A stretch of 33,014 nt of DNA from a candidate division NC10 bacterium RIFCSPLOWO2_12_FULL_66_18 (lineage in GTDB: Bacteria > Methylomirabilota > Methylomirabilia > Methylomirabilales > 2-02-FULL-66-22): the NCBI GenBank assembly GCA_001771285.1, contig METI01000184.1, positions 1 through 33,014 of the forward strand, read 5' to 3'. Position 1 is the stretch's first letter. Each line of letters opens with the position of its first letter. Positions 7,975-14,413 of the stretch are shown in pieces. Below the pieces are notes generated by a model. That model did no database searches. It worked only from the letters and a program-made list of their open reading frames with translations, and was not told where the DNA came from. The translations under genes were made by a program, and so were the position numbers.

Positions 7975-9080
7975 GCGGGAAGCGTGACTACTACGAGATT
8001 CTCGGGATAGACCGCGACGCCAGTCCCGAGGAGATCAAGAAGGCCTACCGCAAGCTGGCTCACCAGCACCATCCCGACAAGAACTCTGGCGATCGCTCGG
8101 CCGAGGAGCGCTTCAAGGAGATCAGCGAGGCCTACGAGATCCTGAGCAACCCCGAGAAGCGGCAGACCTACGACCGCTTCGGCTCTACCGAACTCGGGCG
8201 GGGATTCGAGGGATTCGGGGGCTTCAACTCGGGGTCCGGCAGCATCTTCGACGACATCTTCGAGGGATTCTTCAGCGGCCGGGCGGGTCGGTCGACCCGA
8301 GGGGCGCAGAGGGGGGCAGATCTCCGCTACAACCTGGAGATCCGTTTCGAGGAAGCGGCCACCGGGATCGAGATAGAGATCGTCGTCCCGCGGCTGGAAA
8401 CCTGCCACACCTGCCGCGGCAGCGGGGCAAAACCGGGCTCGCAGCCGGTCGTGTGCCGGGCCTGCCGGGGCACGGGCCACGTCCGATTCTCTCAGGGGTT
8501 CCTCACGGTCAGCCAGACCTGCGGCCAGTGTCGCGGCGAGGGCCGGGTCGTCGAGCATCCCTGCAGCGGCTGCCGGGGGCTGGGCCAGGTCAAGGCAGAG
8601 CGGACCCTGACGGTCAAAATCCCCGCGGGCGTGGAAACGGGGACGCGTCTCAAGCTGGCCGGGGAGGGGGAGGCGGGGGTCCGGGGCGGCCCGCCAGGCG
8701 ACCTGTACGTGGTCATCACCGTCCAGGAGCATCCGATATTCCTCCGCCAGGGCGACGATCTGTATTGCGAGATTCCCATCAACTTCACCCAGGCGGCGCT
8801 GGGGGCCCAGATGGAGATCCCGACGATCTCCGGGCGGGCCGTGCTCAAGATTCCACCAGGGAGCCAGACCGGGGCGGAATTCCGGATCAAGGGCAAGGGG
8901 TTGCCCAACGTCCGGGGGTACGGGCGGGGCGATCTCGTCGCCCGGATCTTCGTGGAGGTGCCCACGCACCTCACGGCCAAGCAACGGGACTTGCTGGAGC
9001 AGTATTCCCGGCTGGAAAACGGCGCGGGCAGCCCGCTGGTTCAGGGATTCTGGGAGAAAGTGAAGGCCATCTTCGGCTGA
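7971..9080 (+). CDS. dnaJ: Chaperone DnaJ (Hsp40, class A)
   Basis: Full class-A Hsp40 of 369 residues. The J domain (1-70) has the HPD triad at 34-36, which triggers DnaK ATP hydrolysis. It is followed by a Gly/Phe-rich linker (about 73-105), then four zinc-binding repeats ([32 protein letters not shown]) and the two beta-barrel substrate domains. It starts at GTG 7971, overlapping the grpE stop by 4 nt, so translation is coupled. It is the last gene of the CIRCE-controlled operon; a heptad repeat begins 20 bp after the stop. Confidence 0.97.
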   Translation: MSGKRDYYEILGIDRDASPEEIKKAYRKLAHQHHPDKNSGDRSAEERFKEISEAYEILSNPEKRQTYDRFGSTELGRGFEGFGGFNSGSGSIFDDIFEGFFSGRAGRSTRGAQRGADLRYNLEIRFEEAATGIEIEIVVPRLETCHTCRGSGAKPGSQPVVCRACRGTGHVRFSQGFLTVSQTCGQCRGEGRVVEHPCSGCRGLGQVKAERTLTVKIPAGVETGTRLKLAGEGEAGVRGGPPGDLYVVITVQEHPIFLRQGDDLYCEIPINFTQAALGAQMEIPTISGRAVLKIPPGSQTGAEFRIKGKGLPNVRGYGRGDLVARIFVEVPTHLTAKQRDLLEQYSRLENGAGSPLVQGFWEKVKAIFG

Positions 9081-9100
9081 GGCCGGCTGCAGATTTTCAC

Positions 9101-9184
9101 ATTTCAAACTGACAACCGACAACCGGCCAACGCAGGGCGACAGATGGCCGGTTGTCAGTTTTCAGTGGTCCGTTTTCCATTGAC
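9101..9184 (+). repeat. Twelve-unit heptad foldback repeat after dnaJ
   Basis: From 9101 to 9184 the sequence reads as twelve 7-mers in one register, beginning ATTTCAA, ACTGACA, ACCGACA. The right side includes GGTTGTC (9150), AGTTTTC (9157), AGTGGTC and CGTTTTC (9171). The arms pair well: the left arm at 9106-9129 is complementary to 9145-9161 except for one extra 7-nt unit (GACAACC) that would bulge out. It shares both arms with the element in the GT39 gene. Confidence 0.85.
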
Positions 9185-9382
9185 GCCGGTGAGGGCGGCT
9201 GGCCGCTCCTGGCCGTGTGCCGGGACCTGCGGGTTGAAACCGCGGTCCTGGCGGCCCTGGGGATCATCCAGGCGAGCCTTGGCGACTGGCAGACACTTCC
9301 GGGCGGGGGGACGGGTGCCGGTGCCTCGCCGTGACGGCGGCAGGTTCTCTGCGACGTTGTTCCGACATCTGAAGGGATTTCC
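9185..9382 (+). other. Gene-poor spacer with a possible small ORF remnant
   Basis: No confident gene. A TTG-started frame at 9152-9334 (60 codons) begins inside the heptad repeat. It continues with a protein-like composition including GGWPLLAVCRDL and VLAALGIIQASLGDW. It lacks a Shine-Dalgarno and matches no family I know. It may be the tail of a gene broken by the repeat, or chance coding in G+C-rich DNA. The region ends with AGGGA (9373-9377), the likely ribosome site of the next gene. Confidence 0.3.
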
Positions 9383-10489
9383 ATGGCCAGTATTCTGATC
9401 GTGGACGACGAGCTCGGGCTCCAGACCTCGCTGGTCAAGGCCTTCTCCATGCAGGGCTACCGGGCGGCCGGGGCGGGAACGGCCACGGAGGCCCTGCAAC
9501 GCCTGGAGCTGGATGCCTTCGATGTCATGCTCACCGACCTCTTGATGCCGGATTTCGACGGTATCACCCTCATGGAGCGGGTTCGGCACCAGTTCCCCTC
9601 CATGGTGGTGATCCTGATGACCGGAGGCGCCACGGTGGAATCCGCGGTGCGAGCGCTCAAGGGCGGGGCCTCCGACTACATCCTCAAGCCTTTTACCCTG
9701 GCCGAGATCTTCCACATCGTGGGACGCGGCCTGGAGCAGCAGCGGCTGAAGCAGGAAAACGTCCAGCTCAACGAGATCAACCGCCGCCTGCAGGAGATTG
9801 ATCAGATCAAGTCCAATCTCCTCTCGGCCATCACCCACGAGTTTCGCACGCCCCTCACCGTCATGCACGGCTGGCTGGATCTGCTGGTGGGAAACCACTT
9901 CGGCCGGCTCACGGTCGAGCAACAAGAGAGCCTGTCCGCCGTCCGGAAAAGCGCCGTACGCCTGGGCCGGCTGATCTCCAACCTCCTGGTCTTCGTGGAG
10001 GAGAACCGCGACCCGATGACCCGCGAGCGCGTGCCGGTCAACTTGGCCGACCTGCTCCGGGAGGTCGAAGGAGAGCTCGCGCCGGACTGTGCCGAGCGGC
10101 GGGTGGAGTTGCAGATGGAGATCGACCCGACCCTGCCCACGCTCCTGGCGGATGCGGACCGCCTCCGCCTCGTCTTCTTCAATCTCGTGGAGAACGCGAT
10201 CAAATTCAACGAACCCGACGGCGCGGTCCTGGTGCAGGCGCGGGGAGATCGCCAGTCGCTGGAGGTGTCCATCACCAACACCCACGGCGAGATTCCGCCC
10301 GAGCGGATCCCGCGCCTCCTGCAGCCGTTCACGCAGGGGGACATGAGCATGACCCGGGCGGCCGGCGGCCTGGGGCTGGGCCTGGCCCTCGCCCGCTCGA
10401 TCCTGGACGCGCATGGGGGGCAGCTCGCGATCGAGTGCGGGCAGGGCAAGGGGACCACGGTCCGCGTCCGGTTGCCGCTGCCACGCTGA
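9383..10489 (+). CDS. Response regulator-histidine kinase fusion with degenerate G1 box
   Basis: Cytosolic 368-residue protein with an N-terminal receiver domain and a C-terminal kinase core. Receiver: acidic pair D8-D9, phospho-acceptor D52 in TDLLMP, T80 and K102. Kinase: a coiled coil (about 117-145), an H box with His152 in THEFRTPL, and an N box with Asn271 in NLVENAIKF. The G1 box, normally DxGxG, reads N299-T-H-G-E-I304, so the Asp that contacts adenine is Asn and the glycines are shifted. The G2 box, GGLGLGLALA, is intact. It may therefore bind ATP poorly, act mainly as a phosphatase, or use a variant site. There is no sensor or membrane segment; input must come through the receiver. 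No partner regulator is adjacent. AGGGA (9373-9377) lies 5 nt before the ATG. Target unknown. Confidence 0.9.
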   Translation: MASILIVDDELGLQTSLVKAFSMQGYRAAGAGTATEALQRLELDAFDVMLTDLLMPDFDGITLMERVRHQFPSMVVILMTGGATVESAVRALKGGASDYILKPFTLAEIFHIVGRGLEQQRLKQENVQLNEINRRLQEIDQIKSNLLSAITHEFRTPLTVMHGWLDLLVGNHFGRLTVEQQESLSAVRKSAVRLGRLISNLLVFVEENRDPMTRERVPVNLADLLREVEGELAPDCAERRVELQMEIDPTLPTLLADADRLRLVFFNLVENAIKFNEPDGAVLVQARGDRQSLEVSITNTHGEIPPERIPRLLQPFTQGDMSMTRAAGGLGLGLALARSILDAHGGQLAIECGQGKGTTVRVRLPLPR

Positions 10490-10495
10490 GTGGCA

Positions 10496-10607
10496 ATTTC
10501 AAATGAAAAACCGACAACTGACAACCGGTCACCCAAATTTGTGATTTGTGATTGAGGATTGTCGATTGAAAAGGAAATCACCAATCCACAATCACCAATC
10601 GCCAATC
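10496..10607 (+). repeat. Sixteen-unit heptad foldback repeat (longest in window)
   Basis: All 112 bp read as sixteen 7-mers in one unbroken register. They begin ATTTCAA, ATGAAAA, ACCGACA, ACTGACA. The middle holds TTTGTGA (10538), TTTGTGA (10545) and TTGTCGA (10559). The end holds ACCAATC (10580), CACAATC, ACCAATC and GCCAATC (10601). The TTTGTGA/TTGAGGA half is roughly the reverse complement of the ACCAATC half, so the second part folds back. The element starts 6 bp after the kinase stop (the shared 14-mer begins at 10492) and fills the gap to the exonuclease gene, 23 bp short of its ATG. It is much richer in A+T than its surroundings. Confidence 0.9.
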
Positions 10608-10630
10608 AGTAGCGGCGGAGAGAGGGTTGG

Positions 10631-11542
10631 ATGGTGACCGGGCTACGCCTGATCCTCGTGGATGGGAGCTCGTCCCTGTATCGCGCCTTCTTTGCCCTGC
10701 CGCCCCTGAGCAGCTCGAAGGGTACCCCCACCCACGCGATCCTGGGATTTACCAGCATGTTCCTGAAGCTCCTCCGCGAAGAGGAGCCGGACGCCCTGGC
10801 AGTGGCCTTCGACGGGCCGGGCCCGACGACCCGCCACCGCGAGTTCGCCGAGTACAAGGCCCAGCGGCCCGCGATGCCCGAGGCCATGGCCCAGCAGATC
10901 CCCTATGTCCACCGGGTACTGGAGGCCATGCGTGTCCCGATCCTCATGATCCCTGCCGAGGAGGCGGATGACATCCTGGGGACCGTGGCCGTCCGGGCCG
11001 CCGCCGAGGGGTACCGGGTGACGCTGGTTTCGGGCGACAAGGACCTGCTGCAGGTCGTGGGCGAGCGGATCGTCGTCCGGGACACGATGAAGGAGAAGAC
11101 CTGGGGTCCAGCCGAGGTCCAGGAGCGGTACGGTGTCTCCCCCGGGCAATTCCAGGACCTCCTGGCCCTCATGGGAGACAGCATCGACAACATCCCGGGG
11201 GTCCCGGGGGTCGGCGAGAAAACCGCCCGGGATCTCGTGCAGCGCTATGGGACCCTCGAGGCGGTCCTGGAACGGGGGGTCGAGGTGTCCAGGCCGCGAC
11301 TGCGGGAGTCCCTCCGGACGCACGCGGAGCAGGCCCGGATGAGCAAGCGGCTGGCCACAATCCGGACGGATCTGCCCGTCCCGTGGACCGCCGCCGACCT
11401 CTCGCGGAAGGCACCGGACGTCCCGGCGCTCCTCGCCCTGTTTCGCGAGCTGGAGTTTTCCCGGCTGGTCCAGCAGTTCAGCCAGAGCCAGTTCCAACAA
11501 TTTCAATTGAGTTCTGGGCGGGGAAATGACCGGAGTGAGTGA
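10631..11542 (+). CDS. Stand-alone 5'-3' exonuclease, equivalent to the PolA N-terminal domain
   Basis: Metal-dependent flap/5'-3' exonuclease of 303 residues, as used to remove RNA primers. Metal-binding acidic residues are visible: D11 (LVDGS), D61, E110-E111 with D113-D114, D136 and D138 (SGDKD), and D183/D186 in MGDSIDNIPGVPGVGEKTA, the H3TH DNA-binding motif. The fold ends normally at ELEFSRL (about 278), exactly where the proofreading domain begins in full-length PolA; there is then only a low-complexity Gln/Ser tail and a stop. The tail DNA (about 11482-11516, including CAATTTCAATTG) resembles the window's heptad repeats. It is either a true stand-alone enzyme like Bacillus YpcP or a polA cut down to its first domain. 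The coaE gene next to it, a frequent polA neighbour, favours the second idea slightly. Confidence 0.9.
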   Translation: MVTGLRLILVDGSSSLYRAFFALPPLSSSKGTPTHAILGFTSMFLKLLREEEPDALAVAFDGPGPTTRHREFAEYKAQRPAMPEAMAQQIPYVHRVLEAMRVPILMIPAEEADDILGTVAVRAAAEGYRVTLVSGDKDLLQVVGERIVVRDTMKEKTWGPAEVQERYGVSPGQFQDLLALMGDSIDNIPGVPGVGEKTARDLVQRYGTLEAVLERGVEVSRPRLRESLRTHAEQARMSKRLATIRTDLPVPWTAADLSRKAPDVPALLALFRELEFSRLVQQFSQSQFQQFQLSSGRGNDRSE

Positions 11543-11545
11543 CCC

Positions 11546-12187
11546 GTGGTGGTGGTCGGCCTGACGGGCGGCATCGCAACGGGGAAGTCCACTGTCGCCG
11601 CCATGTTCGCCGCGCGCGGGGCTGCGGTGGTGGACGCCGACCGGATCGCCCATGCCCTCCAGGAGCCGGGCCAGCCCTGCCACCACCAGATCGTGGAAGC
11701 TTTCGGGACAGAGATCCTGGATGGAGCCGGCCGCATCGACCGCCGGCGCCTGGGGGCCCGGGTGTTCGCCGATCCGGCAGCCAAGCGGCAACTGGAGGCT
11801 ATGATGCACCCGGCGATCCGCGCGGCGTGTGAGAACGAGATCCGTGCGGCCGAGGCATCCGTCCGGGCGGTCTGCCTCGTGGATGCTGCCCTGATCCTGG
11901 AGGCTGGCCAGCAGGACCGGTTCGATGCCATCGTGCTGGTGGCCGCCCCGGAAGCCGTCCAGGTGGACCGGCTGGTACGCACCCGGGGGCTGACGGAAGC
12001 GGAGGCCCGCCGGCGAATCCAGTCCCAGTGGACGACGGCGGCCAAGGCGGCCCTCGCCGATTTCGTCATCGACAACAGCGGGGACTTGGCGGCGACGGAA
12101 GCCCAGGTCGCCCGGGTGTATTCAGCGCTGGAGGGGGGCACCCCCGGGGGGCAAAAAAAACTTGACAAAGCCAAGGGCCACCCCTAG
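11546..12187 (+). CDS. coaE: Dephospho-CoA kinase
   Basis: Cytosolic kinase for the last step of coenzyme A synthesis, ATP-dependent phosphorylation of the 3'-OH of dephospho-CoA. The P-loop is GLTGGIATGKST (5-16), DADRIAH (about 30-36) is the conserved acidic motif, and the lid region carries the RTRGLTEAEARRRIQSQ pattern. At 213 residues the length is typical. Three GTG codons follow each other at 11546, 11549 and 11552; GGAG at 11532-11535 fits the first best. The C-terminal tail (GGQKKLDKAKGHP) overlaps the rho promoter, and the stop TAG is the first half of the -10 box. Confidence 0.95.
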   Translation: MVVVGLTGGIATGKSTVAAMFAARGAAVVDADRIAHALQEPGQPCHHQIVEAFGTEILDGAGRIDRRRLGARVFADPAAKRQLEAMMHPAIRAACENEIRAAEASVRAVCLVDAALILEAGQQDRFDAIVLVAAPEAVQVDRLVRTRGLTEAEARRRIQSQWTTAAKAALADFVIDNSGDLAATEAQVARVYSALEGGTPGGQKKLDKAKGHP

Positions 12188-12190
12188 AGT
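12162..12190 (+). promoter_or_regulatory. Sigma-70 promoter for rho, overlapping the coaE 3' end
   Basis: TTGACA (12162-12167), 17 bp, TAGAGT (12185-12190). It lies within the last codons and stop of coaE. A run of eight A residues just upstream (12153-12160) could act as an UP-like element. The start would be at about 12197, giving a leader of about 300 nt before the rho ATG. Confidence 0.75.
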
Positions 12191-12496
12191 ACACCTGACT
12201 TCGAGTATCCCTCGCCTCTGCCCGCTAAAGGTATCCACCCTCGAGGCTTCGAAGATCGCGTTCGCCCGCAATGGTATCGGGCCCAACAGGTGAGTTTACC
12301 ACCATCCAGGCGGAACACATTCAGGCGTAGGAAATTGCGTCACCTCCCAGTGTAGCGGTCTGTCCCGCTCCGTGTGCGGGGCGCCAGTCCGAACTCGTCG
12401 TCAGCCTGAGGAAGCGTGATGTCACCCAGCGCAGCGGAGCGACCCACCCGGACGGTCCGGGATCTGGAAGCAACTGAACCCACTCAAGGAATTTCG
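12191..12496 (+). promoter_or_regulatory. Long 5' leader of rho, probably autoregulatory
   Basis: About 300 nt without a convincing gene. A hairpin is visible: GTCCCGC (12362-12368) pairs with GCGGGGC (12376-12382, one wobble) around a 7-nt loop. A smaller GGTG/CACC hairpin lies near 12292-12303. An in-frame extension of rho from 12416 exists but lacks family similarity. In Escherichia coli, Rho limits its own synthesis through premature termination in a long leader. A similar role here is inferred from length and position, not shown. Confidence 0.45.
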
Positions 12497-13744
12497 ATGA
12501 ACCTCGCCGAACTCAAAGAGAAGACCATTGCCGAGTTGACCGCCATCGCCCGATCGCTGAACGTGGTGGGGGCCAGCGGCCTGCGGAAGCAAGAGATGAT
12601 CTTCAAGGTCCTGGAGGCCCAGACGGAGAAGAACGGCCTGATCTTCGCCGAGGGGGTCCTGGAGATCCTGCCGGATGGCTTCGGATTCCTGCGGGCCCCG
12701 GACTACAACTACCTGCCGGGACCGGACGATATCTATGTCTCCCCGTCCCAGATCCGGCGGTTCGACCTCCGCACGGGGGACACGGTGTCGGGGCAGGTCC
12801 GGCCGCCCAAAGAGGGGGAGCGGTATTTCGCCCTCCTGAAGGTGGAGGCGGTCAATTTCGAGAATCCCGAGCTGATCAAGGAAAAGATCCTTTTCGACAA
12901 TCTCACCCCCCTCTTCCCCAACCAGCGGTTCCACCTCGAGACCGCGGGGGACGAGATCTCCATGCGGATCATGGACCTCATCACCCCCCTCGGGAAGGGC
13001 CAGCGGGGTCTGATCGTGTCCCCGCCGCGGACGGGGAAGACGGTCCTGCTCCAGAAGATCGCCAGCAGCATCACCAAGAACCACCCCGAGGCCATCCTGA
13101 TCGTCCTGCTGATCGACGAGCGGCCCGAGGAGGTCACGGATTTCCAGCGGTCGGTGAAGGCCGAGGTGGTGAGCTCCACCTTCGACGAGCCGGCGACCCG
13201 CCACGTCCAGGTGGCGGAGATGGTCATCGAGAAGGCCAAGCGATTGACCGAGCACAAGCGGGACGTGGTCATCCTGCTGGACTCCATCACCCGCCTGGGG
13301 CGGGCCTACAACACCATCGTCCCGCCCAGCGGGAAGGTGCTCTCCGGCGGCGTGGACAGCAACGCCCTGCAGCGACCCAAGCGGTTCTTCGGCGCCGCCC
13401 GCAACATCGAGGAGGGCGGCAGCCTCACCATCATCGCCACGGCCCTGATCGACACCGGCAGCCGCATGGACGACGTGATCTTCGAAGAGTTCAAGGGCAC
13501 GGGCAACATGGAGCTGCACCTGGATCGCCGCCTGGTGGACAAGCGCCTGTTCCCGGCCATTGACATCTTCCGCTCCGGCACCCGGCGCGAGGAGCTGCTC
13601 CTGACCCCGACCGAGCTGAACAAGATGTGGGTCCTGCGAAAGGTCCTGGGGACCATGGGGGTGGTCGAGGCCATGGAGCTGCTGCAGGAGAAGATCCGCG
13701 AGACCAAGAGCAACGACGACTTCCTGCGGGCCATGAACCAGTAG
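12497..13744 (+). CDS. rho: Transcription termination factor Rho
   Basis: Hexameric RNA helicase that ends transcription. The 415-residue product has the N-terminal helical domain ([21 protein letters not shown]), the cold-shock-like RNA-binding fold ([20 protein letters not shown]), Walker A SPPRTGKT (175-182), the catalytic [13 protein letters not shown] segment, the Q-loop region around [17 protein letters not shown], and the R-loop [14 protein letters not shown]. Walker A differs slightly from the usual APPKAGKT. The ATG at 12497 has AAGGA (12486-12490) 6 nt upstream and matches the family start; an upstream in-frame ATG at 12416 would add 27 unrelated residues. It is followed by rpmE, prfA and prmC. 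Confidence 0.98.
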   Translation: MNLAELKEKTIAELTAIARSLNVVGASGLRKQEMIFKVLEAQTEKNGLIFAEGVLEILPDGFGFLRAPDYNYLPGPDDIYVSPSQIRRFDLRTGDTVSGQVRPPKEGERYFALLKVEAVNFENPELIKEKILFDNLTPLFPNQRFHLETAGDEISMRIMDLITPLGKGQRGLIVSPPRTGKTVLLQKIASSITKNHPEAILIVLLIDERPEEVTDFQRSVKAEVVSSTFDEPATRHVQVAEMVIEKAKRLTEHKRDVVILLDSITRLGRAYNTIVPPSGKVLSGGVDSNALQRPKRFFGAARNIEEGGSLTIIATALIDTGSRMDDVIFEEFKGTGNMELHLDRRLVDKRLFPAIDIFRSGTRREELLLTPTELNKMWVLRKVLGTMGVVEAMELLQEKIRETKSNDDFLRAMNQ

Positions 13745-13765
13745 GTCGCCCGCGTCGGACGTCCG

Positions 13766-13800
13766 TCCCGAACGGGTGATCCGCCGCGGGATTTGTTTTT
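13766..13800 (+). terminator. Weak candidate terminator after rho
   Basis: TCCCG (13766-13770) can pair with CGGGA (13787-13791), with a nested ATCC/GGAT option, followed by TTTGTTTTT. The T run is good but the stem is short, so this is only a possible terminator. Confidence 0.3.
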
Positions 13801-13802
13801 CC

Positions 13803-13831
13803 TTGTCGCCCCGGACCAACTGGGCTAGCAT
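13803..13831 (+). promoter_or_regulatory. Candidate promoter for rpmE
   Basis: TTGTCG (13803-13808), 17-bp spacer, TAGCAT (13826-13831), just after the T run behind rho. The spacing is ideal; each box has two mismatches to consensus. It would give an approximately 50-nt rpmE leader and may drive the downstream prfA-prmC-murA-his run. Confidence 0.5.
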
Positions 13832-13889
13832 ACGCCGGCGATCAGGCCAGGGCCTGTTCGTGACGCCAGTTCATGATGGAGGTTGCTCG

Positions 13890-14123
13890 ATGAAGCCCGC
13901 AATTCATCCGGAATACATGCCTGCGATCATCACGTGTGCCTGTGGCGAGGCGATCCACACCCGGTCCACGGTGCCGGTGCTCAAGGTCGAGATCTGCTCC
14001 AAGTGCCACCCGCTGTTCACCGGCCGCCAGAAACTGATCGACACCGAAGGCCGGGTGGAGCGGTTCCAGCGCAAGTACGGCCGCAAGCCCCTGGCGTCCG
14101 CACCGACCGATGCCGAGGCCTGA
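13890..14123 (+). CDS. rpmE: Ribosomal protein bL31, zinc-binding (C+) form
   Basis: Large-subunit protein of 77 residues. The start MKPAIHPEY and the blocks [16 protein letters not shown] and [11 protein letters not shown] are diagnostic. Cys16, Cys18, Cys36 and Cys39 form the zinc site, so this is the C+ form that is usually replaced under zinc starvation. GGAGG (13878-13882) lies 7 nt before the ATG. It is followed 28 nt later by a His-rich small ORF and then prfA. Confidence 0.97.
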   Translation: MKPAIHPEYMPAIITCACGEAIHTRSTVPVLKVEICSKCHPLFTGRQKLIDTEGRVERFQRKYGRKPLASAPTDAEA

Positions 14124-14151
14124 CCCAGGCTCGCGTGAAGAGGTGATCCCC

Positions 14152-14289
14152 ATGGTCCGGGAAACCGGCTCCTCATCCCTGCCGCCTCCGGGAAACACGC
14201 CGTCCCCGGGGGATTGTCTGCGGTTCGCGCTCCGTCTGCATCCCGCACACGCCCACCACCACCCGGCCGCCGACGGGCACCACCACTAG
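14152..14289 (+). CDS. Candidate His-rich leader peptide before prfA
   Basis: A 45-codon ORF too short for routine calling. Its ribosome site is unusually strong: GAGGTGATC (14140-14148) matches nine contiguous bases of the canonical anti-Shine-Dalgarno complement, with 8 nt from GAGG to the ATG. The peptide is unremarkable at first. Its last sixteen residues then hold eight His, at 30, 33, 35, 36, 37, 43, 44 and 45, and it ends in TAG. The final HHH and the stop lie in the loop/stem of a stable hairpin (14267-14303). The run of genes that starts 125 bp downstream includes hisG through hisIE, so a ribosome-stalling histidine sensor is one reading. A zinc-binding microprotein beside the zinc ribosomal protein bL31 is another. 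Chance coding in C-rich DNA cannot be excluded. Confidence 0.5.
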   Translation: MVRETGSSSLPPPGNTPSPGDCLRFALRLHPAHAHHHPAADGHHH

Positions 14290-14389
14290 CCCGTCCCAGG
14301 CGGACCGGGTTCCTGTTCTCCCTGTCACGTCGCCGGCCCTCGTCCTTTCCGAACGCAACGTGTGATGTGCCGGCGCCCAATGTCCCGGT
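14267..14389 (+). promoter_or_regulatory. Structured RNA leader between the His-rich ORF and prfA
   Basis: Hairpin 1: GACGGGC (14272-14278) with GCCCGTC (14289-14295), extended by CCGCC (14267-14271) with GGCGG (14299-14303) across a 3-nt bulge; the TAG stop of the small ORF lies within it. Hairpin 2: CGCCGGC (14331-14337) with GCCGGCG (14369-14375). An outer helix can form from ACCGGG (14304-14309) with CCCGGT (14384-14389). No T run follows, so any control would be at translation or through Rho rather than by intrinsic termination. The rest of the approximately 290-bp gap (14124-14413) holds no other gene. Confidence 0.45.
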
Positions 14390-14413
14390 TGGTCATGCCG
14401 TGAAGGTGGTTCG

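Noticed and set aside
10496..10607. CRISPR array or phage att site for the repeat blocks
   Set aside because: The period is 7 nt with no spacers of 25-40 nt, no cas genes and no integrase.
12416..12496. Longer Rho starting at the ATG at 12416
   Set aside because: The extra 27 residues have no family match, and AAGGA stands correctly before the ATG at 12497, which fits the known Rho N-terminus.
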